64,000 nucleotides of DNA, from positions 248,001 through 312,000 of the forward strand of contig NZ_KB913031.1 of NCBI RefSeq assembly GCF_000384155.1. Direction: 5' to 3'. Position numbers and translations under genes: made by a program. Shown one piece after another: positions 16,302-26,406 of the stretch. Numbering within the stretch: position 1 is the stretch's first letter; every line of letters starts with the position of its first letter. Source of the stretch: Methylophilus sp. 42. GTDB taxonomy: Bacteria; Pseudomonadota; Gammaproteobacteria; Burkholderiales; Methylophilaceae. Under the pieces are notes generated by a model that was not told the DNA's origin, did no database searches, and saw only the letters and a program-made list of their open reading frames with translations.

Positions 16302-17399
16302 TTAATCCGTCGCCACCAGGCGTTTGTGCGATTGAACGCTCATCAGCAAGCCCAGGCTAAGGCCCAGGGTTAACAGTGAGGTGCCGCCGTAGCTGACCAG
16401 TGGTAATGGAATGCCGACCACAGGCAGGATACCGCTCACCATGCCCATATTCACGAAGCAATAAGTAAAGAAAGTGGCGGCGATGCTACCCGCCAGCAAA
16501 CGCGAAAAGGTACTCTTGGCTTGTGACGCGATAATGAAGGCGCGGCCGATAATAATGGTGAACAACAGCAATAACAGGCTGCAGCCAACCAGGCCAAACT
16601 CTTCAGCAAACACCGCAAAAATAAAGTCGGTCGTTCTTTCTGGCACAAAGTCGAGTTGTGACTGCGTGCCATTGAGCCAACCTTTGCCAGTGGTGCCACC
16701 AGAGCCAATGGCGATGGTGGCCTGGATAATATGGTAACCGGCGCCTAAGGGATCCTGGCTGGGATCAATCAGGATCTCTACCCGGCGACGCTGATAATCA
16801 TGCAGCATGGACCACAGAATTGGCAATGCGGCACCGAAGGCAACAGCGCTGCCCAAAATAAACTTCCAACTCAGCCCGGCCAGAAAGATGACATAAAAGC
16901 CTGACGCAAAGACCAGCGTGGCTGTGCCGAGGTCGGGTTGCTTGGCAATCAGCAACACGGGCGTGAGCAAAATGATGCCAGCGACGATGTAGTCTGCTGT
17001 ACGCAGCATACTTTCACGTTTGGAAAAGTACCATGACAACATGATGGGCACCGCCAGTTTCATCAGTTCTGACGGTTGGATTTTTGTCACGCCAAGGTTG
17101 AGCCAGCGACGTGCGCCATGGCTGATATCGCCGACCAATGCTACCGCAATCAGTAAGGCCAGCCCAAGCAGGTAGGCCGGTAGCGCAATACGCTCAATGT
17201 GTTGTGGCTGGGTATTGGCGACCAGGAACATCACCCCCAGCATCACCACAATGTTGATTAACTGCGCATTCACCTTAAGCAGTGACTGGCCCGAGGCGCT
17301 GTAAAGTACCATGAGTGCCACCACCAGCACCATGAGCACCGTGGCCAGCAAAATCGAGTCGATATGCCGGATAAAATGGCCTATCCATTGTCTAATCAT
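16302..17399 (-). CDS. rodA: Peptidoglycan glycosyltransferase RodA (SEDS family)
   Basis: A polytopic SEDS protein of 365 residues that polymerises lipid II during cell elongation together with PBP2. Recognisable parts are the N-terminal LYSASGQS, the GARRWLNLGVTKIQPSELMKLAVP loop, PDLGTA, the catalytic-loop region ERTTDFIFAVFAEEFG with the conserved DFI/E segment, and the C-terminal LPLVSYGGTSLL. The start overlaps the end of mrdA by 8 bases, showing translational coupling of the two partners. Confidence 0.96.
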   Translation of the reverse strand: MIRQWIGHFIRHIDSILLATVLMVLVVALMVLYSASGQSLLKVNAQLINIVVMLGVMFLVANTQPQHIERIALPAYLLGLALLIAVALVGDISHGARRWLNLGVTKIQPSELMKLAVPIMLSWYFSKRESMLRTADYIVAGIILLTPVLLIAKQPDLGTATLVFASGFYVIFLAGLSWKFILGSAVAFGAALPILWSMLHDYQRRRVEILIDPSQDPLGAGYHIIQATIAIGSGGTTGKGWLNGTQSQLDFVPERTTDFIFAVFAEEFGLVGCSLLLLLFTIIIGRAFIIASQAKSTFSRLLAGSIAATFFTYCFVNMGMVSGILPVVGIPLPLVSYGGTSLLTLGLSLGLLMSVQSHKRLVATD

Positions 17400-19332
17400 G
17401 AGGCTCCTCCTCGACTTCTGGCGCGTTGACGACAGCTGCTTCTGCCGCCGCTGCAGCTTGTGCCGCTGCCGGGTCCACCGGGACTTTGCCCAGCAAGTAA
17501 TAATCCATCACCTTGCGGGCAATGGGGCCCGCGGTAGAGCCACCGTGGCTGCCGTTTTCAACAATCACCGCCACGGCAATTTTGGGGTCTTCGGCTGGCG
17601 CATAAGCAATAAACCAGGCATGGTCGCGGTGGCGTTCATTAATCAGTTTTTCGTTGTATTTCTCATTTTGCTTGATGCCGACCACTTGTGCAGTACCCGT
17701 TTTAGCCGCGATGTCATAGCCGGCATTGGCACCGATTGCCGCAGCGGTACCGCCTGGGCGGGTCACATCCATCATGCCCAGTTTCACAATATCCAGATTC
17801 TGCGCGCTCAAGTTGAGCTGGTCGGCAATGATGTGCGGCAACATTTTCACCTGGTTGGTTTTGGCGTTAACGATGGCATTGACCAGGTGCGGACGAATCG
17901 CCTTGCCGTTGTTGGCCAGCGTGGCCGTGGCATAGGCTAGCTGCATGGGCGTCACCAGCGTGTAGCCCTGGCCGATACCGACAATCACGGTTTCGCCCAT
18001 GTACCACGGTTGTTTATAGCGCCTTTGCTTCCAGGCAGGGGTTGGCAACAGACCGGACAACTCACCCTGGATATCAATATTGGTTTTTTCACCAAAGCCA
18101 AAATGGCGCACAAAATCTGTCAGGCGCTCAATGCCGAGCTCAACTGCCAGGCCGTAGAAAAAAGTGTCACAAGAGACGGTAATCGCCCTGCGCATATCCA
18201 CTGCACCATGGCCTGACGGTTTCCAGTCACGGTAGCGATGGCGGCTATTGGGCAGGGTGAAATAGCCGGGGTCACTAATGGTAAATGGGGGCTGGCGTTT
18301 GCCAGACTCCAGGCCTGCCAGTGCAACGAATGGTTTAAATGTCGAGCCAGGTGGGTAAATGCCCTTGAGGCTGCGGTTAATCAGAGGCTTGTCTGGTGAG
18401 TTATTGAGGTTGTTCCAGTTGTCAAAATCAATGCCATCGACAAACAGGTTGGCATCAAACGACGGCATGCTCACCATAGATAGCACTTCGCCGGTTTTTG
18501 GCTGGATCGCCACCAATGCACCACGCCTGCCAGCAAACTCATGCTCGGCGATCTCCTGCATTTTGGCATCCATAGACAGCACAATATTGTTGCCTGAGGT
18601 GGGCGATGCACTGGATAGCACACGCACCGCGCGGCCATCGGCGTCAATTTCTACCTGCTGGAAACCGGTGATGCCATGTAAGTCTTCTTCATAAGCCTGC
18701 TCAACCCCGGCTTTGCCGATGTGCTCAGTGCCTTTGTAATTCGACAGCTGGTTGCTTTCTTTGAGTTGCTTGAGGTCATTTTCATTGATACGGCTGATAT
18801 AGCCGATGCCATGCGTGCCTAATGTGCCATATGGATAATGGCGGAACAGGCGTGATTTGAGCTCAACGCCAGGGAAACGGAAGCGATTGACGGCAAACTT
18901 GGCCGCCTCATATTCGTTGAGGTGGGTGCGGATCGGGATGCTTTCAAAGGTGTGACTCTGCGCGCGCAACTTCTTAAAGCGTTTTAAATCGGAGGCCGAG
19001 ATTTCAACCAGTGCACCCAATTCGGCAATGGTGTCCTGTAAACCATCGGTTTTAGAAGGCGTGATTTCCAGTGTATACACAAAAAAGTTATGTGCCAGGA
19101 TAATGCCATTGCGATCCGAGATCAGGCCGCGGTTGGGTGTGATTGGGACAATCGAAATACGGTTATTTTCTGCCAGCGTCTGGTAATAATCATAGCGATA
19201 GACTTGCAGGAAATAGAAACGACCAAGCAGCGCGGAGAACGCGCTGAGGACCATTAATATCAGAAAAACCAGACGAACCCGGAACTTGTGCTGTTCGTTT
19301 TGATGGTTTTTGAGTTCAGTGCTATACCCCAT
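17392..19332 (-). CDS. mrdA: Penicillin-binding protein 2 (elongasome transpeptidase)
   Basis: A 646-residue class B PBP with a cytoplasmic tail, one TM helix at about residues 20-42, a pedestal domain (NRGLISDRNGIILA) and a transpeptidase domain. The active-site serine is in YPPGSTFKPF, the second motif is SCDTF, and the third is KTGTAQ. It cross-links peptidoglycan made by RodA along the cell side wall. The last 25 residues are an Ala/Glu-rich tail (AAAQAAAAAEAAVV) not needed by the fold. It starts 4 bases after mreD ends and overlaps rodA. Confidence 0.96.
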   Translation of the reverse strand: MGYSTELKNHQNEQHKFRVRLVFLILMVLSAFSALLGRFYFLQVYRYDYYQTLAENNRISIVPITPNRGLISDRNGIILAHNFFVYTLEITPSKTDGLQDTIAELGALVEISASDLKRFKKLRAQSHTFESIPIRTHLNEYEAAKFAVNRFRFPGVELKSRLFRHYPYGTLGTHGIGYISRINENDLKQLKESNQLSNYKGTEHIGKAGVEQAYEEDLHGITGFQQVEIDADGRAVRVLSSASPTSGNNIVLSMDAKMQEIAEHEFAGRRGALVAIQPKTGEVLSMVSMPSFDANLFVDGIDFDNWNNLNNSPDKPLINRSLKGIYPPGSTFKPFVALAGLESGKRQPPFTISDPGYFTLPNSRHRYRDWKPSGHGAVDMRRAITVSCDTFFYGLAVELGIERLTDFVRHFGFGEKTNIDIQGELSGLLPTPAWKQRRYKQPWYMGETVIVGIGQGYTLVTPMQLAYATATLANNGKAIRPHLVNAIVNAKTNQVKMLPHIIADQLNLSAQNLDIVKLGMMDVTRPGGTAAAIGANAGYDIAAKTGTAQVVGIKQNEKYNEKLINERHRDHAWFIAYAPAEDPKIAVAVIVENGSHGGSTAGPIARKVMDYYLLGKVPVDPAAAQAAAAAEAAVVNAPEVEEEPHD

Positions 19333-19336
19333 GTGC

Positions 19337-19813
19337 TTATAACTTCTTCGGGCGGGTCAGCTCGCCAAACCAGATAATCATGAATTGCCACAATATCAGG
19401 TCGGAAACCACGGGCAGGCTGTAGGTCCAGTCCGGCAGTTCGCCGCCAGCAAACAGTTTGAGCAGTAAAATCAGCCCGCGTTGTACCCCAAACAGGAATA
19501 TCACGTACAAATACAGTTGCCAGCGGTTAAATAGCACCAGGCGCCGTTGGTAAATCAGGCCCAGAAAAGCGGTGATGGCAAATGTCAGCGCGTGTTGGCC
19601 CAGCAGGCTGCCAGTGGATAAGTCGACCAGTAACCCGGCAAACCAGACCCAGCCGATATTGCAGTGATACGGGGCTTGTAGCACCCAGTAAATCATGATC
19701 ACCAGCAAAAAGTCAGGGCGGATAATGACACCGGTGTTAGACCAAGGGTAGAGCTGGAATATCAGCCCGACCAACATGGTGAACAGGAAAGTGCTGAATT
19801 TTACCGGTTTCAT
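19337..19813 (-). CDS. mreD: Rod shape-determining protein MreD
   Basis: A small hydrophobic inner-membrane protein of 158 residues with about five TM helices (MLVGLIFQLYPW, PDFLLVIMIYWVLQAP, TFAITAFLGLIYQRR). It bridges MreC and the PBP2-RodA pair in the elongasome. The ATG overlaps the mreC stop as ATGA. The RPDFLLVIMIYW segment is the best-conserved part of MreD proteins. Assignment rests on this and on its position between mreC and mrdA. Confidence 0.92.
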   Translation of the reverse strand: MKPVKFSTFLFTMLVGLIFQLYPWSNTGVIIRPDFLLVIMIYWVLQAPYHCNIGWVWFAGLLVDLSTGSLLGQHALTFAITAFLGLIYQRRLVLFNRWQLYLYVIFLFGVQRGLILLLKLFAGGELPDWTYSLPVVSDLILWQFMIIWFGELTRPKKL

Positions 19814-20910
19814 GGATGCTCCGGCGCGGCAGGGGCCGTGGTGTTTTCAGGCGCAGGGGCTGCACCCGGGGTGGCTGCAGCGGCGCCAGGCTCGGTGCTG
19901 GGGGAGTCCAGCACAGGTGTTTCGGTCGCCGGGTGCGGGTCAACCGCGGCATTATTTTTTTGCAGTACTTCAACTACCGATTGATCCAGATGCTGTGCGT
20001 TGTTGCGTGGCAACACCGGTTTGTTTTCGCTGGATGGGTTAATGGCGGGTGACTCAGGTACTTTGAGGATCAGCACATGCTTGTGGTTATTCACGCCAGC
20101 AATCGGGCGGCTGATGATTTTGGCAAAAGGCGAATCCTGGCTTTGCTTGATCTGGGTGACCACGGCGACGGCTAAGCCCGCAGGGTAGACGCCATCAATG
20201 CCGGATGTGACCAGCTTGTCGCCCACTTTAATATCCACACTAGTCGGCAGGTAGGGAATGTCCAGCGTGTTGCGCTTGCCTTCGCCAAAGGCAATCGCGC
20301 GCAACTGGTTGCGCTCAATCTGAATGGGAATCGACAGCTTCTTGTCGGTAATCAGCGTCACTTCGCTGGTAAAGGTATAGACGCGTGTAATTTGCCCGAC
20401 TACGCCTTGTTCATCGACTACGGCTTGGCCAGGCGTGATGTGATGGCGGCTGCCACGGTTGAGTGTGATGATGTTGCTGAACGGATCACGACCCATGTGC
20501 AATACTTCGCCCAGGGTGGCCTGCGGAATAATGGGTGCATCGCCCGCCAGCAGCGTGCGTAAATGTGCATTTTCAGCATCCACGGTCGCCAGGCGCTGCA
20601 AGGCGGCATTGTCTATCAGTGACTGCTGCTTGAGTTTGAAATTGTCTTGAATCAGCTGGTTGTGTGAGGTGAAGTAGGTGTTGATGTTGCGGCCCCACTC
20701 ATTAGGTGCGCTGGCCAGCACTTCCAGGGGGTGCAAGGCGGTGCTGAACCATTGCCTGACCTGGCTCAGGTAGTCAAAGCGCGCGTCCACCGCCATCATG
20801 ACCAGTGACAGCGTGCAAAAAAACATCAGGCGTGAGAAAGGCTTGGGTCCCTGGATAAAAAAAGCCGGGGACTCCTGCGGATCAAGCTGTTGGTGTATGC
20901 CTTTTAGCAT
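19810..20910 (-). CDS. mreC: Rod shape-determining protein MreC
   Basis: A bitopic periplasmic scaffold of 366 residues that organises the elongasome. There is a TM helix at about residues 26-42, then a coiled coil (LIQDNFKLKQQSLIDNAALQRL) and the beta domains with GRDPFSNIITLNRGSRHHITPGQAVV and GVYPAGLAVAVV, which are standard MreC motifs. The ending is unusual: about 80 residues rich in Pro, Ala and Thr, with no recognisable domain, probably a disordered tail. It follows mreB by about 30 bases. Confidence 0.95.
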   Translation of the reverse strand: MLKGIHQQLDPQESPAFFIQGPKPFSRLMFFCTLSLVMMAVDARFDYLSQVRQWFSTALHPLEVLASAPNEWGRNINTYFTSHNQLIQDNFKLKQQSLIDNAALQRLATVDAENAHLRTLLAGDAPIIPQATLGEVLHMGRDPFSNIITLNRGSRHHITPGQAVVDEQGVVGQITRVYTFTSEVTLITDKKLSIPIQIERNQLRAIAFGEGKRNTLDIPYLPTSVDIKVGDKLVTSGIDGVYPAGLAVAVVTQIKQSQDSPFAKIISRPIAGVNNHKHVLILKVPESPAINPSSENKPVLPRNNAQHLDQSVVEVLQKNNAAVDPHPATETPVLDSPSTEPGAAAATPGAAPAPENTTAPAAPEHP

Positions 20911-20939
20911 AATCGGGTGCGCGCCATCGTTGCCCCGAA

Positions 20940-21986
<1,047 letters not shown>

Positions 21987-22044
21987 TTATCCTGTGAAGT
22001 TTCCGACTTTAGAACTGCTCGCTAAGTGCGGCATAAAATCAAGG

Positions 22045-22050
22045 TATAAT
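22045..22050 (+). promoter_or_regulatory. -10 box of the probable gatCAB promoter
   Basis: A consensus TATAAT lies 62 bases before the gatC start in the mreB-gatC divergent region. No convincing -35 hexamer is seen at 16-18 bases upstream. Confidence 0.4.
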
Positions 22051-22112
22051 AGCGCAAAACGCACATGAAATTAAGATGTGCTTTCAAAATCTTACAGACA
22101 ATTAACCAGAAC

Positions 22113-22400
22113 ATGGCACTGAATCTAGATGATATCAAGCGTATCGCTCATCTGGCCCGTATTGAGGTCAGCGAGAGTGAAGCGCAGGAAACCCTGAACA
22201 AGCTATCCGGCATCCTCGGTTTGATCGAGCAAATGCAGGCGGTCGACACCACAGGCATTGTCCCTATGTCGCACTCGCAAGACGTGACGCAGCGCCTGCG
22301 TGAAGACGTGGTCACCAAAACGAACCAGCGCGAGCTGTTCCAGTCTATTGCCCCGGCAACACAGGATGGTCTGTACCTGGTGCCAAGAGTTATCGAATAA
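22113..22400 (+). CDS. gatC: Asp-tRNA(Asn)/Glu-tRNA(Gln) amidotransferase subunit C
   Basis: A 95-residue stabilising subunit of GatCAB, which converts misacylated Glu-tRNA(Gln) or Asp-tRNA(Asn) to the amide form. [21 protein letters not shown] is the family N-terminus, and REDVVTK and [10 protein letters not shown] match the conserved end. The frame extends 16 codons upstream of this ATG, but the family length and homologous start favour 22113. gatA begins 34 bases after the stop, and the three genes form one operon in C-A-B order. Confidence 0.96.
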   Translation: MALNLDDIKRIAHLARIEVSESEAQETLNKLSGILGLIEQMQAVDTTGIVPMSHSQDVTQRLREDVVTKTNQRELFQSIAPATQDGLYLVPRVIE

Positions 22401-22434
22401 CAGCGGTTTTCTACGCGATTTTACGGTTCTTATT

Positions 22435-23916
22435 ATGATTAACAGCAGTCTCAAGCAGCTGGGCCAGCAGTTGGCCAGCAAACAAGTATCCAGTGTCGAG
22501 CTGACGCAAGCCTATTTGCAGCGCATGACGCAGCTCAATCCGACCATTAATGCCTACGTCACCATAGACGAGGATAAAACGCTGGCGCAGGCCAAGGCAG
22601 CTGATGCCCGCATTGCAACTGGTGATTTCGGCCCGCTGACCGGAATCCCGCTGGCGCAAAAAGACATTTTCTGTGCCAAAGGCTGGCGCACCACCTGTAG
22701 CTCAAAAATGCTGGAGACCTTTATCTCTCCGTATGATGCACATGTCATCAGCCAGTTCGATGCTGCAGGCGCTGTGAACCTGGGTAAAACCAATATGGAC
22801 GAGTTCGCCATGGGCTCCTCTAACGAAACCAGCTATTTTGGTGGCGTGAAAAACCCGTGGGACTTTGACCGTGTGCCGGGCGGTAGCTCGGGCGGTTCTG
22901 CCGCCGCGGTGGCCGCACGTTTGTGTGCCGCTGCGACGGGCACCGATACCGGCGGCTCCATCCGCCAGCCGGCCTCTTTGTGCGGTTTTACTGGCCTCAA
23001 GCCCACCTATGGCTTGGTGTCGCGTTACGGCATGATTGCGTTCGCGTCTTCACTGGACCAAGCGGGCCCGATGGCCAAATCCGCCGAAGACTGTGCACTC
23101 ATGCTGAATGTCATGGCGGGGTTTGATGAGCGTGACTCCACCAGCGTCAATCGTGAAAAAGAAGACTACACCCGCGGCCTGGCTGCCCTGACCGGCGAGC
23201 AGCCACTCAAAGGTTTGCGCATAGGCCTGCCTAAAGAATACTTTGCCGAAGGCCTGAGTGCTGATGTGGCCAAGGTCATCGAAACCGCTATTGCCGAATA
23301 CAAAAAACTGGGCGCCGAAATCATAGAAGTCAGTTTGCCTAATAACAATCTGTCGATTCCGGTGTATTACGTGCTAGCTCCGGCAGAAGCCTCGAGTAAC
23401 CTGTCACGCTTTGACGGTGTACGTTATGGCCACCGTGCTGCCGAATACAACGACCTGATGGACATGTACATGAAGTCACGTGCCGAAGGCTTTGGTGCCG
23501 AGGTCAAACGCCGTATCCTGATTGGTACGTATGTATTAAGTGCCGGTTATTACGATGCTTACTATCTCAAAGCACAGCAAATTCGCCGTCTGATTGCGCA
23601 AGATTTTGTCGAAGCGTTTAAGCACTGTGATGTGATCATGGGGCCAGCTGCCCCTTCGACAGCCTTTAAGGCCGGAGAGAAGACCAGTGACCCGGTCGCC
23701 ATGTACCTCGAAGATCTGTATACCATCGCTGTTAACCTGGCCGGTTTGCCAGGCATGAGTATTCCAGCCGGTTTTGCGGCTAACTCAGAAGGTAAGTCCT
23801 TGCCAGTAGGCTTGCAGATTATCGGTAATTATTTTGATGAGGCGCGCATGCTGGAGATCGGCCACGCTTATCAACAAGTGACAGACTGGCACACACGTAT
23901 GCCGGAGGGAATTTAA
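22435..23916 (+). CDS. gatA: Asp-tRNA(Asn)/Glu-tRNA(Gln) amidotransferase subunit A
   Basis: The glutaminase subunit, an amidase-signature enzyme of 493 residues. The Ser-cisSer-Lys triad is visible: Lys in [12 protein letters not shown], Ser in [13 protein letters not shown] and the nucleophile Ser in [16 protein letters not shown]. It releases ammonia from glutamine, which is passed to GatB. The ATG at 22435 gives the family start ([12 protein letters not shown]); the longer open frame upstream overlaps gatC and is not related to GatA. The stop abuts the gatB start. Confidence 0.97.
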   Translation: MINSSLKQLGQQLASKQVSSVELTQAYLQRMTQLNPTINAYVTIDEDKTLAQAKAADARIATGDFGPLTGIPLAQKDIFCAKGWRTTCSSKMLETFISPYDAHVISQFDAAGAVNLGKTNMDEFAMGSSNETSYFGGVKNPWDFDRVPGGSSGGSAAAVAARLCAAATGTDTGGSIRQPASLCGFTGLKPTYGLVSRYGMIAFASSLDQAGPMAKSAEDCALMLNVMAGFDERDSTSVNREKEDYTRGLAALTGEQPLKGLRIGLPKEYFAEGLSADVAKVIETAIAEYKKLGAEIIEVSLPNNNLSIPVYYVLAPAEASSNLSRFDGVRYGHRAAEYNDLMDMYMKSRAEGFGAEVKRRILIGTYVLSAGYYDAYYLKAQQIRRLIAQDFVEAFKHCDVIMGPAAPSTAFKAGEKTSDPVAMYLEDLYTIAVNLAGLPGMSIPAGFAANSEGKSLPVGLQIIGNYFDEARMLEIGHAYQQVTDWHTRMPEGI

Positions 23917-25362
23917 ATGCAGTGGGAAGTCGTCATCGGGTTGGAAACTCATACTCAGTTACAAACTAAATCTAAACAGTTTAGCGGCGCTTCGACCACC
24001 TATGGTGCTGCGCCAAATACGCAGGCTTGCGAAGTGAGCATTGCTTTACCCGGTGTATTGCCGGTACTGAATAAAGAAGCCGTCGAATGTGCCATTAAGT
24101 TTGGCCTGGCGATTGATGCCGAGATGGCACCACGCAGTGTGTTCTCCCGCAAGAATTACTTTTATCCGGATTTGCCTAAAGGCTACCAGATCAGCCAGTT
24201 TGAGTTGCCGGTGGTCGGTAAAGGCAAAATCACCATCCAGGTGCCTGCGACTAAAAGTACCGAAGCCTACGAAAAGGTCATTAATATCACGCGTGCGCAT
24301 CTGGAAGAAGATGCCGGTAAATCGGTGCATGATGCAGTTGAAGGCATGTCCGGCATAGACCTCAACCGTGCAGGGACGCCGTTGCTGGAAATTGTGACTG
24401 AGCCAGATATGCGCAGCGCAGCGGAAGCGGTGGCTTATGCCAAGAAATTGCATGAACTGGTGCAATGGATAGGTATCTGTGACGGCAACATGCAAGAAGG
24501 TAGTTTCCGTTGTGATGTCAACGTCTCGGTGCGTCCAAAAGGCACTGAGAAATTAGGTACCCGTCGCGAAATCAAGAACCTCAATTCGTTCAAGTTTATG
24601 CAGCAGGCAATCGAGTACGAGACACAATGGCAAATTGAGACGCTGGAAGATGGCGGCACCATTCAGCAGGCAACCGTGCTGTTTAATCCGGATACGGGTG
24701 AAACGCGTGCCATGCGTAGCAAGGAAGAAGCCAACGATTACCGCTACTTCCCAGACCCTGACTTATTGCCGCTGGAAGTCACCGAAGCAGATAAGGCACG
24801 TGTGAAGGCCGAGATGCCTGAACTACCGCAAGCCTTGCAAGCGCGCTTCAGCAGTGAATACCAACTCTCCAGTTATGATGCCAGCACGCTCACTGCTTCA
24901 CGCAGTCTGGCCGATTATTTCGTTGCTGTGGTCAATGCTGGTGCTGAGCCTAAACAGGCCGCTAACTGGGTGATGGGCGCATTGTCAGCCAAGCTGAATG
25001 CCGAAGAAAAAGCCATTGCTGATAGCCCGCTGTCTGCTGTGCAGCTGGCCGCTTTACTTAAGCGTATTGCTGATAACACTATCTCTAACAATGCCGCCAA
25101 ACAGGTGTTTGAAGGTTTGTGGGCTGGTGAGGGCGAAGTGGATGCCATTATTGAGGCCAAGGGTCTCAAACAGGTCTCTGATACTGGCGCCATTGAAGCG
25201 ATTATCAATGAAGTATTGGCCGCTAACCAGGCGATGGTGGATGAATACAAAGCCGGTAAAGAAAAAGCTTTTAATGCGCTTGTCGGCCAGTGTATGAAAG
25301 CCTCCAAAGGCAAGGCCAATCCCGCCCAGGTCAACGAACTGCTTAAGGCTAAACTGGGCTAA
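23917..25362 (+). CDS. gatB: Asp-tRNA(Asn)/Glu-tRNA(Gln) amidotransferase subunit B
   Basis: The kinase and tRNA-binding subunit, 481 residues. It begins [24 protein letters not shown], the catalytic cradle signature, and has [18 protein letters not shown] and [18 protein letters not shown], followed by the helical and YqeY-like tail that contacts the tRNA elbow. It phosphorylates the acyl side chain and amidates it with ammonia from GatA. It begins directly after the gatA stop, so translation is coupled. Confidence 0.98.
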   Translation: MQWEVVIGLETHTQLQTKSKQFSGASTTYGAAPNTQACEVSIALPGVLPVLNKEAVECAIKFGLAIDAEMAPRSVFSRKNYFYPDLPKGYQISQFELPVVGKGKITIQVPATKSTEAYEKVINITRAHLEEDAGKSVHDAVEGMSGIDLNRAGTPLLEIVTEPDMRSAAEAVAYAKKLHELVQWIGICDGNMQEGSFRCDVNVSVRPKGTEKLGTRREIKNLNSFKFMQQAIEYETQWQIETLEDGGTIQQATVLFNPDTGETRAMRSKEEANDYRYFPDPDLLPLEVTEADKARVKAEMPELPQALQARFSSEYQLSSYDASTLTASRSLADYFVAVVNAGAEPKQAANWVMGALSAKLNAEEKAIADSPLSAVQLAALLKRIADNTISNNAAKQVFEGLWAGEGEVDAIIEAKGLKQVSDTGAIEAIINEVLAANQAMVDEYKAGKEKAFNALVGQCMKASKGKANPAQVNELLKAKLG

Positions 25363-25367
25363 AGCGG

Positions 25368-25396
25368 ATTATCCTGCTGTGGTATGGCAGGATAAT
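25368..25396. terminator. Hairpin between the convergent gatB and response-regulator genes
   Basis: A perfect 10-base stem, ATTATCCTGC and GCAGGATAAT, around a 9-base loop. There is no T run on either side, so factor-independent termination is uncertain, but the position between two converging genes fits. Confidence 0.5.
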
Positions 25397-25407
25397 ATGG
25401 ACGGACC

Positions 25408-26406
25408 TTATTCTTCTTCAAGCCAGTTGTTATTAATGGCAATCAAATCTGGCAGGCACTGCAACATGGCGTCGACGACAGCCGGGTCAAAGTGCTTGCC
25501 ACGATTGGCTTCAATTTCTGCAATGGCATCTTCCACAGGCCAGGCCTCTTTGTAGGGGCGCTTGTTGAGTAAGGCATCAAATACGTCAGCCACCGCCACA
25601 ATGCGAGCCTCCACCGGAATAGCCTCCCCTTTTAAGCCGAACGGATAACCGCTGCCATCCCACTTTTCATGGTGGTAAAGGGCGACGGAGTGTGCCAGCT
25701 TGATCAGGGGGGATGTGGAGTTATCGAGGATTTTTGCACCCATTTCCGGGTGCTTCCGCATTAAATCCAGCTCTTCATCGTTCAATTTTCCTGGTTTGAG
25801 CAATACATGGTCAGGAATGCCAATTTTGCCGATGTCATGCATGGGCGCGGCATGGATCAATTGTTCGGAGAAATGCGGATCCATACCCATTTGCAAGGCC
25901 AGCCTGCCAGACACATGACTCATGCGCATGACATGCATGCCGGTTTCATTATCCTTGAACTCGGCAGCGCGGCCTAAACGCTGGATCAGCTCCAAGTGGG
26001 TGCGTTTCAGTTCATCGATATGCACTAGTGATAAGTGCGTTTTGACGCGCGCTCGCACCAGGGCAGGTGAAATCGGTTTATTGATGTAATCCACACCGCC
26101 AGCAGCAAAGCCTTCAGATTCGTCCGCCTCTTCCGCCAATGCGGTGACAAAAATGACCGGGATGGTGTTGGTTTCCGGGTCGCTTTTGAGCTGTCTACAG
26201 ACTTCGAAGCCAGTCATGCCTGGCATCATCACATCCAGCAAAATCAGGCCGGGTCTTTCTTTTTTGACCAACTCCAATGCGTCCATACCATTTTTGGCAA
26301 AACTCAAACGGTAATTGTCCTGTAGCACCTGCTTCAACACTTTAAGGTTAAGTGGTTCATCGTCAACAATCAGAATTTTTGCTTGTTGCGCGGTGTTGTC
26401 CATCAT
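25408..26406 (-). CDS. Response regulator with HD-GYP c-di-GMP phosphodiesterase output (RpfG-like)
   Basis: 332 residues in two domains. A receiver domain (1-125) has the phosphoacceptor D58 (LILLDVMMPGMTGFE), the acidic pocket VDDE and the conserved Lys in INKPIS. An HD-GYP domain (about 150-320) has HDIGKIGIPDHVLLKPG and HHEKWDGSGYPFGLKG, that is, the HD metal pair and the GYP motif. Such proteins degrade cyclic di-GMP when phosphorylated. Its ATG overlaps the stop of the kinase gene as ATGA, so it is very probably the output partner of that kinase. Confidence 0.94.
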   Translation of the reverse strand: MMDNTAQQAKILIVDDEPLNLKVLKQVLQDNYRLSFAKNGMDALELVKKERPGLILLDVMMPGMTGFEVCRQLKSDPETNTIPVIFVTALAEEADESEGFAAGGVDYINKPISPALVRARVKTHLSLVHIDELKRTHLELIQRLGRAAEFKDNETGMHVMRMSHVSGRLALQMGMDPHFSEQLIHAAPMHDIGKIGIPDHVLLKPGKLNDEELDLMRKHPEMGAKILDNSTSPLIKLAHSVALYHHEKWDGSGYPFGLKGEAIPVEARIVAVADVFDALLNKRPYKEAWPVEDAIAEIEANRGKHFDPAVVDAMLQCLPDLIAINNNWLEEE